Assembly: GCA_922989275.2 (NCBI GenBank)
Contig: OV277872.1
Span: 32,777,619 to 32,841,618, forward strand
DNA length: 64,000 bases
Direction of reading: 5' to 3'
DNA from: Gari tellinella
Taxonomy: Eukaryota; Mollusca; Bivalvia; Cardiida; Psammobiidae
The translations under genes and the position numbers were made by a program. Every line of letters begins with the position of its first letter. The stretch's first letter is position 1. Below are positions 1 through 10,176 of the stretch, piece after piece. The notes beneath the pieces were generated by a model, which worked only from the letters and a program-made list of their open reading frames with translations, did not search any database and was not told the origin of the DNA.

Positions 1-358
1 TTGATAAACCACCAGCATATTGTTCTGGAGGTGTCAATGTAACTGTCAAATCACATGCAGTTTACCTGGATTATACTCATGCTTTAGTGATTTCCAATGG
101 TTATTTCTAACCAAGCTATCAAATATAAAGGTAGAGTCTTACACAAGACGCTTCAATGGTTCAATATGCACAAGACCCCTGCTTTTTGCAAGGAAATTGT
201 CTGGCAATGCGTTATGACCAAAAGGTCGTCAGGAAATGTCTTTAAGAATTTTTACGATTCATTTATTGTAAGTTGCAAAGAGTTTGAAGCCTAGACAAAC
301 ACTGAGTAAATCCAAGTCTGATATGGCTCTAGACGTTTGCAATGGAAATAATTGTTTA
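1..358. other. No gene seen; dispersed repeat N
   Basis: No coding signal. Bases about 95-245 resemble two other places in the window: the stretch TTATGACCNAAAGGTCGTCA near 210 recurs near 15337, and the GTTATTTCTAANCAA region near 100 recurs near 37645. I treat it as an unclassified dispersed repeat. Confidence 0.4.
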
Positions 359-604
359 CAGTGGAGAATCTGTTATTCGTTCCCGTTTAAACGCAAACGT
401 ACGCAAACGCAAAGCGCTAAAACGTAGAAAAGAACAACTTTTGGACTATTCTGATATTTCATGTTTATCTTGGTGGCAAATAGTTTGGAGCCTGATCAGA
501 CGCCGGGTTACCCGGCGTCTGATCTGGCTCCAAACTGTTTGCACTGCAAATAATAGTTTTAGCGTAAACGCGTTTATTGGGAAAGAATAACAGATTCTCC
601 ACTG
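359..604 (+). mobile_element. TA1 MITE, full length (reference copy)
   Basis: Terminal repeats CAGTGGAGAATCTGTTATTC face each other across 246 bp and are flanked by TA on both sides, the target duplication of Tc1/mariner-type elements. The left arm carries repeated ACGCAAACG motifs. The centre is hairpin A: CAAACAGTTTGGAGCC, TGATCAGACGCCGGG, loop TTA, then the inverted arm. No transposase is encoded; the 82-residue ORF here is a by-product of the repeat. It was probably mobilised in trans. Confidence 0.9.
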
Positions 605-606
605 TA

Positions 607-1574
607 AGCGTGAACTGTAAATTGGAAAAGAATAACGTCTTAGTCACTATACATCGTGTTTTAAATTTGTTTCCGCTTGATTTTTTTTCACAGCCCAGGG
701 CAATAGCCTGTTTCTAGTTTGTTCGAAAATTTGTGACAACTTTAAGCAGGTTAAAGGAAAACAGATTGCGTTTTATGTGCATTCTGTCTTACCTGAATAT
801 GCTTTACGATACCATCTGTTTGGATAAAGGAAATATTCATATGATACATATTCATTCATGACTGTATACATTTGAACTATTGACTTCGTTGGAAGAATTT
901 ATCAAAGGCGTTTAAAGGCGCATATATATATAGAGGATGGGGTTAAATGGAGTTGTTTCGACAAATCGCTAACTCATTGGTGAATGATGGTTCTGAAACC
1001 AAGCCATTGAACCCAATGCTTGTTTCTTATGAAACTATATCTAAAATATATACATATACACAGACAGCAAAGTCTGTTCAGTTACATAGGCCTAAATCTA
1101 CATTTGTAAAACAACTACATTCCTGTTTAAACCCATTTCTCCATAAAAAATATTTTAACGTCTTTAATTGATTCCATGACTCAAAATATAGTGCCATGTT
1201 ACATGTATACGATGCACAATCATGAATATGTACCATAACTATATAGGGTCTACAGACTGGCCGATTGTAGCTTAACGCAGGCTGGTACAGGGGAGAATCT
1301 GCCGACATCGCAGACATTCTACGATGCATATATAATATCTTTATTTCAGTCTGATCATGGTTCATATACATACATACATACATTTAGTCATAAAACAACA
1401 TTAACCATGTCATTCAAATAAGAATTATAAGAGACTATTAAGTAGTTATCACAGCAAACAACTACCTGAATATCATATTTCAATTGTCACCATTTCAATA
1501 CAAAAAACATAAAACTAAAACCATGTAGATAGTGCTAATCTCAAAGTTAAGACCTGCCATAAAGTTATACTTAA
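607..1574. other. No gene or recognised element
   Basis: AT-rich sequence with only short spurious ORFs. A short (CATA)n microsatellite lies at about 1361-1382. Confidence 0.4.
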
Positions 1575-1800
1575 AATCTGACATTCAAAAATGCGAACAG
1601 TTGAGATCCTGATTAGACACCGCGTAACACGACGTTTGATCAGGATCCAAACTGTTTGACACTCGTTTCGATATTTCTTAAGTCATAATACATTAATTGA
1701 ATCTTGCTTTGAAACAATTTTGTTAACAACAACATTGAAGCAAACGACAATAAAGCGATGAAGGGGTAACCTCCTCACGATTAATTTTGCGCCAAATATG
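1575..1800 (-). mobile_element. PB-A element, degenerate
   Basis: A decayed hairpin A (about 1598-1660) is followed by the PB-A arm, with the recognisable GACGACAATA-like and GATGAAGGGGTAA segments. The terminal TTAA sites are not clear. Confidence 0.6.
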
Positions 1801-1819
1801 TTATGGAGCCTTTTGCTAT

Positions 1820-1925
1820 ACAAATTCAAATTCAAATTCTTTATTTCAGCTTTAAGCAAAGCACTTTGCTTCTAGCCATATAAAGTACATATTATTAATG
1901 ACAATATACTACCAGTCTGCTTTCA
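1820..1925 (-). repeat. Possible LINE 3' tail
   Basis: CAAATT is repeated and followed by CTTTATTTC. Read on the minus strand this is an AATAAA-type signal followed by a short tandem tail, as at many non-LTR retrotransposon 3' ends. Confidence 0.35.
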
Positions 1926-2114
1926 GAGCTGCTATTTCTCCGGCTTTCTCCGAAATCTTCGGATTTCTATCCTAGCTGGTGTTATCTTATAGGTGTGTAA
2001 AGCAGAATTTGTCTTATTGTATATTCTGCTTTACTTTCAACCTGCTTTAAGTAACGCGCTTGAAAAATAGAACATTTGGATTTTTCATGATCAACTTATG
2101 GCAGCCCTGTGCCG
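1925..2114. mobile_element. M repeat with PB-B remnant inside
   Basis: It opens with GCTGCTATTTCTCCGG and closes with AACTTATGGCAGCCCTG, the same ends seen at 54652-54888. A decayed core B (about 2003-2052) sits inside. Confidence 0.5.
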
Positions 2115-2339
2115 TTTAAGCCACCAGATGAAAACTAGTTAAAAACTAGGGAAAGGGTTTACATGTAGCAGGCTATACAATTCTATTTACAAGGCAACAG
2201 CAGAACTTAAACATGCCAAAGCGCATGACAAAGGGAAATGACATAGCATTGAACGGCAGGTATGAGGTACTTTTAACCCTTTTCCAAATCCAACACCGAT
2301 TCTTTAATTCTTATCATTATCATGCTAAGCACGACGTGC

Positions 2340-2395
2340 CTAACATTACCACACAGTTTGAATCCAGAGCAGACGCCGCGTAACGCGTTTTATTA
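2340..2395. repeat. Half hairpin A (PB-A remnant)
   Basis: ACAGTTTGAATCCAGAGCAGACGCCGCG is the left half of core A. The right arm is missing. Confidence 0.5.
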
Positions 2396-2748
2396 TATTT
2401 GCTTTAAATGGGAAGCAACAACGTCAAGTTTTGGTCGGCAGAAAAAGGGCCTGGGTTAAATAAAATGTACAGAAATAGTTATCGGAAATGCGTTTGTCTT
2501 CTTTGTCTTCTTTGCAGACATGTCAAGTCATTTGATATTTATTATCTCATCAGGACACATCCCTTAATGTCAGCCTTGTCGGTCATTAGACGACATAATT
2601 CTATACAGACCTAACCCTAATAATACGTTTGTAATACGTTTGTTTCAAAGTTGGTGTTTGTTTTGGTTTTAAGATTTAAGTGCTACGTCTTTCTAGCCGG
2701 TGAAGCATTAATGCTTGTCTCAGCGATGCCAAACATTGATACCAATGT

Positions 2749-2813
2749 CAAACAGTTTTGATTCAGATCAGACGCCGCGTTACGCGGCGTCTGATCTGAA
2801 TCAAATCTGTTTG
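2749..2813. repeat. Hairpin A, near-perfect palindrome
   Basis: CAAACAGTTTTGATTCAGAT plus GACGCCGCG pairs with its inverse across a TTA loop. No PB-A terminal repeats are recognisable nearby. Confidence 0.75.
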
Positions 2814-3024
2814 CAATCACGATTTCGCAAAGCATAATAGTTATTGACACGACGTCTCCAAAAAAACATTAGACAAATATTTCTGGACATAACTGTAAGA
2901 GCTCGTAAATTATATGTTTCAATTTTGGAGTTATATAATGCAGACATGGTTAGAGTACACTAAAGTCACGCTATCGTGCAAGTGGGTCCCTAGACACATG
3001 TTGTACTTAACGAACTAATGTTTA

Positions 3025-3110
3025 TTGCAAATACTTTGGAGCCAGATTAGACGCCGAGTAATTCAAGGTCTGATCAGGCTTCATAATGTATGACACTCAG
3101 ATTAAAGTAA
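3025..3110. repeat. Decayed hairpin A
   Basis: TTTGGAGCCAGATTAGACGC is followed by a damaged right arm and the CACTCAGATTAAA flank typical of old TA1 copies. Confidence 0.45.
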
Positions 3111-3154
3111 TTTGTATAGATTTTTAAAACAACTATAACTGTCTTTATTCTTAT

Positions 3155-3547
3155 ACAGTATCCATCCCTACAACGGCCCTCCGAACAACAATTTCCTCCT
3201 TGCAAAAATCATTGCCGCTGTTGCGCAAACAAGACAATTTAGTCTAACCGTTTCACTGCTGCAATATCATCTGCTTAGAATTGCCGTCTGCTGTTTTTCT
3301 CAAAGTTACATATTGGACATTTTGTCAAAATAAACATAATGACGAGCGGTAAACAGTTTGAATCCAGATCAGACGCCGCGTGACGCGGCGTCTGATCTGG
3401 ATTCAAACTGTTTGCATATGTACATTTAAGCCAAGACGCGCTCAACGCCCACCGTGTATAAAGTTTCCTTCCTATAACAACTCCCTCCCAACAACACACA
3501 CACAATCATTGTCTTCCATTAGGTGTTGTTACATAGAGGGATTACTG
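3155..3547 (+). mobile_element. TA-K MITE carrying hairpin A
   Basis: TA-flanked element starting CAGTATCCATCCCTACAACG and ending GTTACATAGAGGGATTACTG. Its centre (3351-3415) is a perfect core A of the GACGCCGCG subtype. The arm before the hairpin follows the PB-A arm in order (an ATCATCTGCTT segment, then CAAAGTTA, then GACGAG, then AAACAG) but has diverged. Confidence 0.75.
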
Positions 3548-3643
3548 TATAATGGGTTAACGTTACGTGTTTTACCCTCGGTACACGTGTCATTTATCTT
3601 CATGAATAAAGAAAACCAATAAATAATACAATCTGTGCAAGTA

Positions 3644-3889
3644 CAGTGGAGAATGTGTTATTCTTTCCCAATAAACGCGTTTACGCTAAAACTATTATTT
3701 CCAGTGCATACAGTTTGGAGCCAGATCTGACGCCGGGTAACCCGGCGTCTGATCAGGCTCCAAACTGTTTGCCACCAATATAAACATGAAATATCAGAAT
3801 AGTCCAAAAGTTGTTCTTTTCTACGTTTTAGCGCTTTGCGTTTTCGTACGTTTGCGTTTAAACGGGAAAGAATAACAGATTCGCCACTG
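3644..3889 (-). mobile_element. TA1 MITE, full length
   Basis: 246 bp, flanked by TA on each side. Both ends are clear apart from one change (TTCGCCACTG) in the right repeat. Confidence 0.9.
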
Positions 3890-4029
3890 TATGCACCGAC
3901 TCTAACGCTAATTACGGTTGAACACTTTCTCTCATTTGTTTAATTTTTACAAATCAATATAAGCTTATGTTTTAAGCAATTTGAAAGTAAAACAGAGAAC
4001 TCATTTCTGCTTTACTACATCCTGTCTTT

Positions 4030-4250
4030 AGCCCTTTCAAGATCAAATTTATTGTGAGGTTTTTACCCATTCACCCTAATATTGTTGTCTGCTTCAATAC
4101 TGTTGTCTGCAACATCGTTCAAAAGTTATATATATTTAAGGCAGTAACGGACGTAAGTTCAAAACAAGTGACAAACATTTTTTATCCTAATCAAACGCCG
4201 CGTTCAGGATCAAAACTGTTTGCAAATACGCTTCATGACGTCATGGCGTC
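4030..4250 (+). mobile_element. PB-A element, fused to a TA1 fragment
   Basis: The arm AGCCCTTTCAAGATCAAATT leads to a damaged core A (right arm intact at about 4207-4222) and then TGACGTCA at 4236-4243. Instead of GAAAGGGTTAA it runs into CGTCTGATCTGGCTCC of a TA1 copy, so the right end is lost. Confidence 0.65.
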
Positions 4251-4334
4251 TGATCTGGCTCCAAACTGTTTGAACGGGAAATAATAGTTTTAGCGTAAAC
4301 GCGTTTATTGGGAAAGAATAACACATTCTCAACT
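4251..4334 (+). mobile_element. TA1 right-end fragment
   Basis: Right arm only: the GTAAACGCGTTTATTGGG segment and ACATTCTCAACTG end, followed by TA. Confidence 0.75.
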
Positions 4335-4576
4335 GTATGAACAGCCGGAAAACCCAAAAGACACGTTGAAGCTGTAAAAATTGGTGGATCTGCAATGCAT
4401 TTGCGGCTTAAATAGGCATTGAGAATCAAACAAGGATACAAATGCTTTCAGGTTTCATTTGGGATTTGAGGGAACTCAGATTTGGAAAGCCTAAAGGGAG
4501 AGAGATCAGGTTTTTAAGTGTTTAAACTCGGTTTTCCTTCGGTTTAAACTTTTTGATGAAGTAGGTTTCGATAGTA

Positions 4577-4820
4577 CAGCGGACAAGATGTTATTCGTTC
4601 CCTATGGAGCGTAAACGTATCGCAAACGCAATATATAAAAATGTAGAAAATAACTTTTTGAAACTTTTGGCGTTCAGTTTAATCTGAGTGGCAAACAGTT
4701 TGGAGCCTGATCAGATGCCGGGTTACCCGGCGTCTGATCTGGCTCTAAACTGTTTGTAGTAGAACTATTTGTTTTAGCGTAAAACGCTGCTATTTGAAAA
4801 TGATAACGTATTTGCCACTG
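4577..4820 (+). mobile_element. TA1 MITE, older subfamily
   Basis: TA-flanked, ends CAGCGGACAAG and TTTGCCACTG. The hairpin core (about 4689-4756) is still nearly intact although the arms have drifted. Confidence 0.75.
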
Positions 4821-4822
4821 TA

Positions 4823-5463
4823 ACACTAGTCCCAACGGTGACGTCATAGACTGTTTTAAAGTCTCACATGTAGACTTAAGATATCTTGCCATACAATACT
4901 GATGTCAGTGCAATCGGATGAATGTAGTTTAAAGAGGTTACTAGTTCATTCGTCTCCGCAATTAGTTCTCATTTAGATGTACAAATCAACTTCAATCTGC
5001 CGCTAATTCAGTTGAAAATTCCAATTATTATCCTAATGCTTTATATTATCAACTCGTGCGTTATTAACGACGTTTGGACAAAAACAGTAGGAATTTGAAA
5101 GCTACCAATAATTGTAATGAATCACAAATGGTTCGGAGGTTAGTTCATCAACTACCCCAGAATAGTCTCTATACTATTTGAGTCATGATGTCTTTCTTTT
5201 CACAACGACCACTGTTGTGGTCATCTTCAGAATTACGATGTCGCAATTCGTCGGTCATGCTCGTCGATTTCGAAAATGTGCTTTATCAACATAATCAATT
5301 CATTTAAAGTCTATAAACTAGTTTATATAAAATAATTATACAATTAACCCTTATAAGATTAAAACGTAATTTAATTGCTATTTAAAATAGTTAGGGTCTC
5401 AATTAGAATCTGTGCCTATTCTAGATCTAACCTGTTACACATCGATATCGGTACTATTGACAA
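4823..5463. other. No gene or recognised element
   Basis: AT-rich, no meaningful ORF and no terminal repeats found. Confidence 0.4.
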
Positions 5464-5467
5464 TTAA

Positions 5468-5711
5468 CCCTTTACCCAATAGAAGCGTCTTTTAGCGCAT
5501 TTAATGTTTTCCTCCACTAAAGGAAATAGTTCCCATTTATACAGTCATAAATATGTATTATCAGAAATGTTTTCTATATTTTAGTAGATAGTAGCTTAAA
5601 GCAGGCTGAAAGTAAAGCAGAATGCGCCTTAAGGCGCATTCTGCTTTACTTTCAACCTGCTTTAAGTAGTCTCCTATTTTCACTACCAGAAACGGCCTAT
5701 AAGGTAAAGGG
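5468..5711 (+). mobile_element. PB-B element, complete
   Basis: Flanked by TTAA at 5464-5467 and 5712-5715. Ends are CCCTTTACCCAATAG and CTATAAGGTAAAGGG. The centre is core B: TTAAAGCAGGCTGAAAGTAA, GCAGAATGCGCC, then the exact inverse. Two hundred and forty-four bases; no ORF. Confidence 0.85.
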
Positions 5712-5715
5712 TTAA

Positions 5716-6625
5716 AGCGACGGAATGAACTTGATTTAAAAATATTCTAGGAAGAGAGCAGTGTAATACATTTTGCAAGTTACGCAATCTTTCAGATGAT
5801 GAGGTCTGATCAAGGTCTTCGCTGTTATACCCGGTATATGGGCCACTAAGCATTAAATTAGCATATTTTAGGCTTATTCTTTTATATAGATCTACACTTT
5901 TCCACTTCTGAAATAAGACTAGTTTAAGAAGATTTTAGGGCTGTTTATACAAGAAAGCATTTCTGACAAAATAAACAATACACAAACAATGCAGACCCTG
6001 ATCTTAACTCTTTCCGTGACTGCCAAATTGTATCGTCTGCTTTAACACTCTTACCGCCAAACATTGTCTGCAATATTTTCTCAAGTCAGATTAGAGTCAT
6101 GATCCCCACATCCACTGCGAAGATATCTGCAAGCCCCCCCCCCCCCCCCCCCCCCCCCCCACACACACACACCCTTAGAAAAATTGCGTTTATACGAAAT
6201 AAACGCAACTTTGTTCAAAAGAAATGAATGAGGCGAATGTAAATATTGTTAGGTACATGTATATGCAGTGACCATGTTTACAGATAATATAAATCATTGC
6301 TTTAAGCACGCAGATTACTTTAACCGTTTTAATCCTTATTGTGTGTTACAGTGAAGAATGTGTTATTTCTAACAGATGGTAGCTACTCGTTATGCAGATG
6401 TAAGATAAACCAGATTGCTTCAAACCCCTGTCTTCAAAACATTAAACAAGCTCTTTGGGGAAAGTCACCAGTTTAAGTTTCAATAGAAGTTGGCTTCTTT
6501 TAAATAAAAGAAGCCAGGAAAGCACCGAAGTTTAAATGAAGTGACATGCACATCTATAATTATGTGATAGGAAACAAACATTATGCTTGGTTTGGGAAAA
6601 ACGAATATATATTTAAAAGGTATGC
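5716..6625. other. No gene; C-hairpin remnant and low-complexity
   Basis: A fragment CAATGCAGACCCTGATCTT near 5987 looks like half of core C. Otherwise AT-rich and non-coding, apart from the poly-C tract listed separately and a short hairpin GGCTTCTTTTAAATAAAAGAAGCC near 6492. Confidence 0.4.
6134..6172. repeat. Poly-C plus (AC)n tract
   Basis: About 27 consecutive C followed by six AC units. Confidence 0.95.
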
Positions 6626-6629
6626 TTAA

Positions 6630-7096
6630 AGAGACTCGCAATCAGATTTAGCATTAAAAAAAGTAATTTGTAAATATGTGTCAAACGCTTATATAAATGG
6701 TAAAGAATTAGTTTAGGATAAGAAATTCTGTTTAAAAAATGTATTTCAATAAAAAAAATATAGGGCTCTGGTGGGATTCGAACCCGGGGCAAAATAGGGA
6801 AACCGCTTAGACCAATGGGCCACGGAACTATTCATATATATCGGATCGATTTAACGTATTTCACTGTGTAGCGATCGAAAGTCCATACAGCTTCATAATT
6901 CGGCTCGGGTTTATGTCTGAGCCCGTGATTAATTTCTATAGCTACTTTCGACGCTATGGATAAAACGATGGAAAATATCTAAAAATGTAAGATTTGAAGG
7001 CTTTTCTACTTTCACCCTTATCACTGAGGAAGCGCCCTGAATGTAATGGTTTTGGAGGAGTAAATAATTCAGCGGTAGAGTGATTGCGACCCTAAC
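6630..7096 (-). mobile_element. PB-T element with tRNA-like segment, diverged
   Basis: Starts after TTAA (6626-6629) with AGAGACTCGCAATCAGAT, matching the end of the intact copy at 44296-44833. At about 6764-6830, on the minus strand, is the tRNA-like segment with GGTGGGATTCGAACCCGG (B-box complement). The far end (GATTGCGACCC, about 7080) is decayed and its coordinate is approximate. Confidence 0.6.
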
Positions 7097-7404
7097 TTTG
7101 AGTAGGCCTATTCTTTACAGAGAAACCAAGGAATGATGGAGTATTCCAACAGCTGGAGAGTGCGACATGTTCACTTAAATTAAATAAAGAATATAAAATG
7201 GTTACCAGGGAAACATGTGGGGCAATGCGATGATGGTATATTGGCAGATAACTGAAACTTTATGGTGAAACAACAAAACACAATGAGAGATGGATATTGT
7301 TAAAACAAATTACTTAGCAGGTGTGTTTGTCCAGTTATATAATATTTGAATTGATTCCATTTTGAAAATTAAAAAAGAGTGATTACATTGTATTTCACTG
7401 TACT

Positions 7405-7975
7405 TTATATAGAGGATAATTGTTGGGGTTTTTTCAGTATAAGATAGAAATTTAATCCATTGAGTGAACATCAGACGTTATACATGTATTTTCACGAGTG
7501 GCGAAGCCACTCGTGAAAATATAACAGTCTGATGTTCACGAAATGGATAAAATTCGATCTTATACTGAAAAAATACAATTATTCTATTTATTTATGCTTT
7601 AAAGCCACTTTTTAAACGAAATTGTTCGACAATTGAGAAAGCGAAAGTAAATGATTTACCCCGTGTTGAGCCCCAACTTTATATCGAACTCATTTTCGAA
7701 ACAGTTTCCCGTACGATGACGTCACTTATTTATTGATTTGACGTCATCAGAATTACTTCGTTGCTCCCGAGTTTGGATGTGTGCTCTTCCGGTGAGTAGT
7801 TCGCGACGAATCGGACTGCCGGAATTTAACGATAAGACACGATTGACTACGATTCTTGGGGAGCCCTACGGGGAAAATTCATAATAAAAGCGATTGGTGA
7901 TAATCCACTGCAGTGGATTACCAAGTGATAATTCACTGCTATTTCGTGGTAATCCACCGAAAAGCATAAATAAAA
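7405..7975 (+). repeat. H repeat, copy 1
   Basis: About 570 bp also present inverted at 38710-39258. It contains a hairpin TTCACGAGTGGCGAAGCCAC near 7490, a longer inverted pair AACATCAGACGTTATA / TATAACAGTCTGATGTTCAC, two TGACGTCA-type palindromes, and a second hairpin TAATCCACTGCAGTGGATTA near 7902. No ORF. Class unknown. Confidence 0.65.
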
Positions 7976-8394
7976 TTCTATATAGTGTAACTTCATGTCA
8001 AATTACGGGTTGCCAATTTTTCTTTAAAAACATTTTTTAGTTATTCAATGGGATAAAACTTGTGACAAAATAAAATGAAATATCGTTCCCTTAAATCGGA
8101 TATGACAGTAGAAATTGATTAATTGTAAAGCAAAACATTTGCCCTTATCAAAAACATATTATTTAAAGCAGTTTATGCGTGTCGAATTATATAATATTAA
8201 ATTAATTTCAACTTCCAAAATAAAGAGTGATTAAATTGACAAACAAGATCAGTTCTAACAAATAAATAACCTCAATTTTAATTTGTGTTTCACGGAAATG
8301 AGAAATATATGTCAACTATTTGAGTACACCGAGGGGTAAACGTGAAATGTTCAAAGTGCATTTAAATTTAAGGTTGATGAACCCTAATGATATA
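7976..8394. other. No gene or recognised element
   Basis: AT-rich spacer without a usable ORF. Confidence 0.4.
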
Positions 8395-8640
8395 CAGTGG
8401 AGAAAACGTTATTATTTCCCGTTTAAACGCAAACGTACGCAAACGCAAAGCGCTAAAACGTAGAAAAGAACAACTTTTGGACAATTCTGATATTTAATGT
8501 TTATCATGGTGGCAAACAGTTTGGAGCCTGATCAGACGCCGGGTTACCCGGCGTCTGATCTGGCTCCAAACTGTTTGCACTGCAAATAATAGTTTTAGCG
8601 TAAACGCGTTTATTGGGAAAGAATAACAGATTCTCCACTG
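8395..8640 (+). mobile_element. TA1 MITE, full length
   Basis: 246 bp, TA on both sides, hairpin intact, nearly identical to the copies at 359, 40351 and 53332. The left repeat has small changes (CAGTGGAGAAAACGTTATTA). Confidence 0.9.
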
Positions 8641-8695
8641 TAGGACCAAATTTTGCTTAACGTTTCATCTGGTTTAAATGACCACGTGTCTATAA

Positions 8696-8935
8696 CCCTT
8701 TCATGATCAAACTATTCGGGAGAATTTTACCACTTCACCTCTTTATTGTCGTCTGCTTCAGTATTGTTGTCTGCCAGACACGTTTCAAAGTTAGATTTAA
8801 GGTTGTATGTCTATAAATATATCGATAAGAGTGTCAAACAGTCTTGGTCCTGATCAGAGGCCGCGCCACGCGGCGTCAGATCAGGACCCAAACTGTTTGA
8901 AAACGCGCTTGAAAGCGTCATTGAGAGTGAAAATG
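8696..8935 (+). mobile_element. PB-A element, near complete
   Basis: Left flank ATAA (decayed TTAA) then CCCTTTCATGATCAAA; right flank TTAA at 8936-8939. Core A here reads AAACAGTCTTGGTCCTGATC and is imperfect. The fixed CRE position has decayed to AAGCGTCATT. Confidence 0.75.
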
Positions 8936-9129
8936 TTAAAGCCAGAAAGGGAAATGACCAACGGGTTTAAAGACTTTTCCTCAGTCCATTCACAGACCAC
9001 CAGCCCATTCATCGATTGGTGAGAAAAAGCATGATTCACAAGGTGTCACCAATCTCAGTTGGTGTGAAAATCCAGGTAACTAAACTAATCTTGTCTAGAG
9101 ATGCCCTCACATACACACTCCCAAGGTTT

Positions 9130-9260
9130 TTTTTCACTAACCACACTAACAAGTTTAAGAAGAAGAAGAAGAAGAAGAAGAACGTTTATTTGACTTTAAC
9201 TATACAGTTTCTCGTCATAATACATAAATATTTACAATATAACATATAATACAAGGTCAA
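9130..9260 (-). repeat. LINE-like 3' end with (GAA)n tail
   Basis: On the minus strand the sequence ends AAATAAACGTTC followed by about nine CTT units, the layout of a non-LTR retrotransposon 3' end. No coding part is attached. Confidence 0.5.
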
Positions 9261-9429
9261 ATTTGATATGTAAATCTAGATCTACTAACTTTTAGCCAGA
9301 ATTATTTTACATGAAGTAATTTCGAAAATATCACGAGGATGGTATCAAAAGCATCGATTCATTTTTTATTTTTATTTTTTTAGAATACTAACGTATAGAG
9401 AAAGAGAAAGAGGCAGTCTTTCACACAAT

Positions 9430-9490
9430 TAAGGTCCAAGTGAAACGCCGAGTTACTTGGCGTCATTAATGGACCCGAATCGCTTGAATC
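9430..9490. repeat. Decayed hairpin A
   Basis: GGTCCAAGTGAAACGCCGAG, then TTACTTGGCGTCATTAATGGACC. The stem is partly preserved. Confidence 0.4.
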
Positions 9491-9595
9491 AGTCATAACA
9501 ATTGTTCACCGCGTGCAGAATATTTGACCCAGGCCTAGATCTGCATAAGTTATTTACGAATGATACAAATGCAAACACGATTTAACCCTTACTGT

Positions 9596-9782
9596 GCGTG
9601 AAGCAAGTATATTCTATCTGCGCAAATAGTATAGACCCAGATCAGAGGGATCATGGTGGATCCCACTTATTTAGGTCTTCAATACTTGCAGTAGGGGTTC
9701 AGAACAATAAATAGTCGATTAGGTAACTGGTCATCATTCCAGAATCTGGAATAGTCAGTTTGCATAATCGGCATAGTAAGGG
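9596..9782 (+). mobile_element. TTAA element related to PB-C
   Basis: TTAA at 9592-9595 and 9783-9786; ends CCCTTACTGTG and CATAGTAAGGG. Inside is a reduced core C with CCAGATCAGAGGGATC. At 187 bp it is shorter than the other PB-C copies. Confidence 0.7.
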
Positions 9783-9786
9783 TTAA

Positions 9787-10168
9787 GTCTCGCAGAGAGT
9801 GACAGTCGTCACCATGAACACATGCGAATCGAGCATACTGCCCGTTTCACTCATAAAAATCAATAAGTCCAAACGCCCAGTCAATGACCGTGTGGCGTCA
9901 TCACATTCCTGTCCTTTCCCAAACTCATTGATTGGTGCTATTTTCGCGCTTGAATTTAACAACCAATCAACGCTTGAGACACCGATAGTAATAGTATAGA
10001 TGCCAAATATGGATTATATCGTGCGACGCTAAATGCAAGTTCTGCGCAACCTTTTGCGCAGCTCGGCATCAAGTATTAGTCTTTCCTTCTGTTTTGACTG
10101 GGAGCCGAATACACCAATTATGTCTGGCGCTATCAGTTTGGAATAAAGTCATTTAGGAAAGAAATCCA
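9787..10168. other. No gene or recognised element
   Basis: A 66-residue ORF at 9799-9999 has no recognisable motif. Nothing else is supported. Confidence 0.35.
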
Positions 10169-10176
10169 CATGACAA

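Noticed and set aside
342..590. Recurring ORF family (NANVRKRKALKRRKEQLLDY.. and SFPINAFTLKLLFAVQTVWS..) seen in dozens of places
   Set aside because: Every instance is a TA1 element read in one of two frames. The palindrome encodes similar peptides on both strands, and there is no selection signature such as frame-preserving indels. Gene finders may report these as proteins.
5605..5670. Core B hairpin as a rho-independent terminator or microRNA precursor
   Set aside because: It sits at the centre of a TTAA element in many copies with no gene upstream and no U-tract. A small-RNA source cannot be excluded without expression data.
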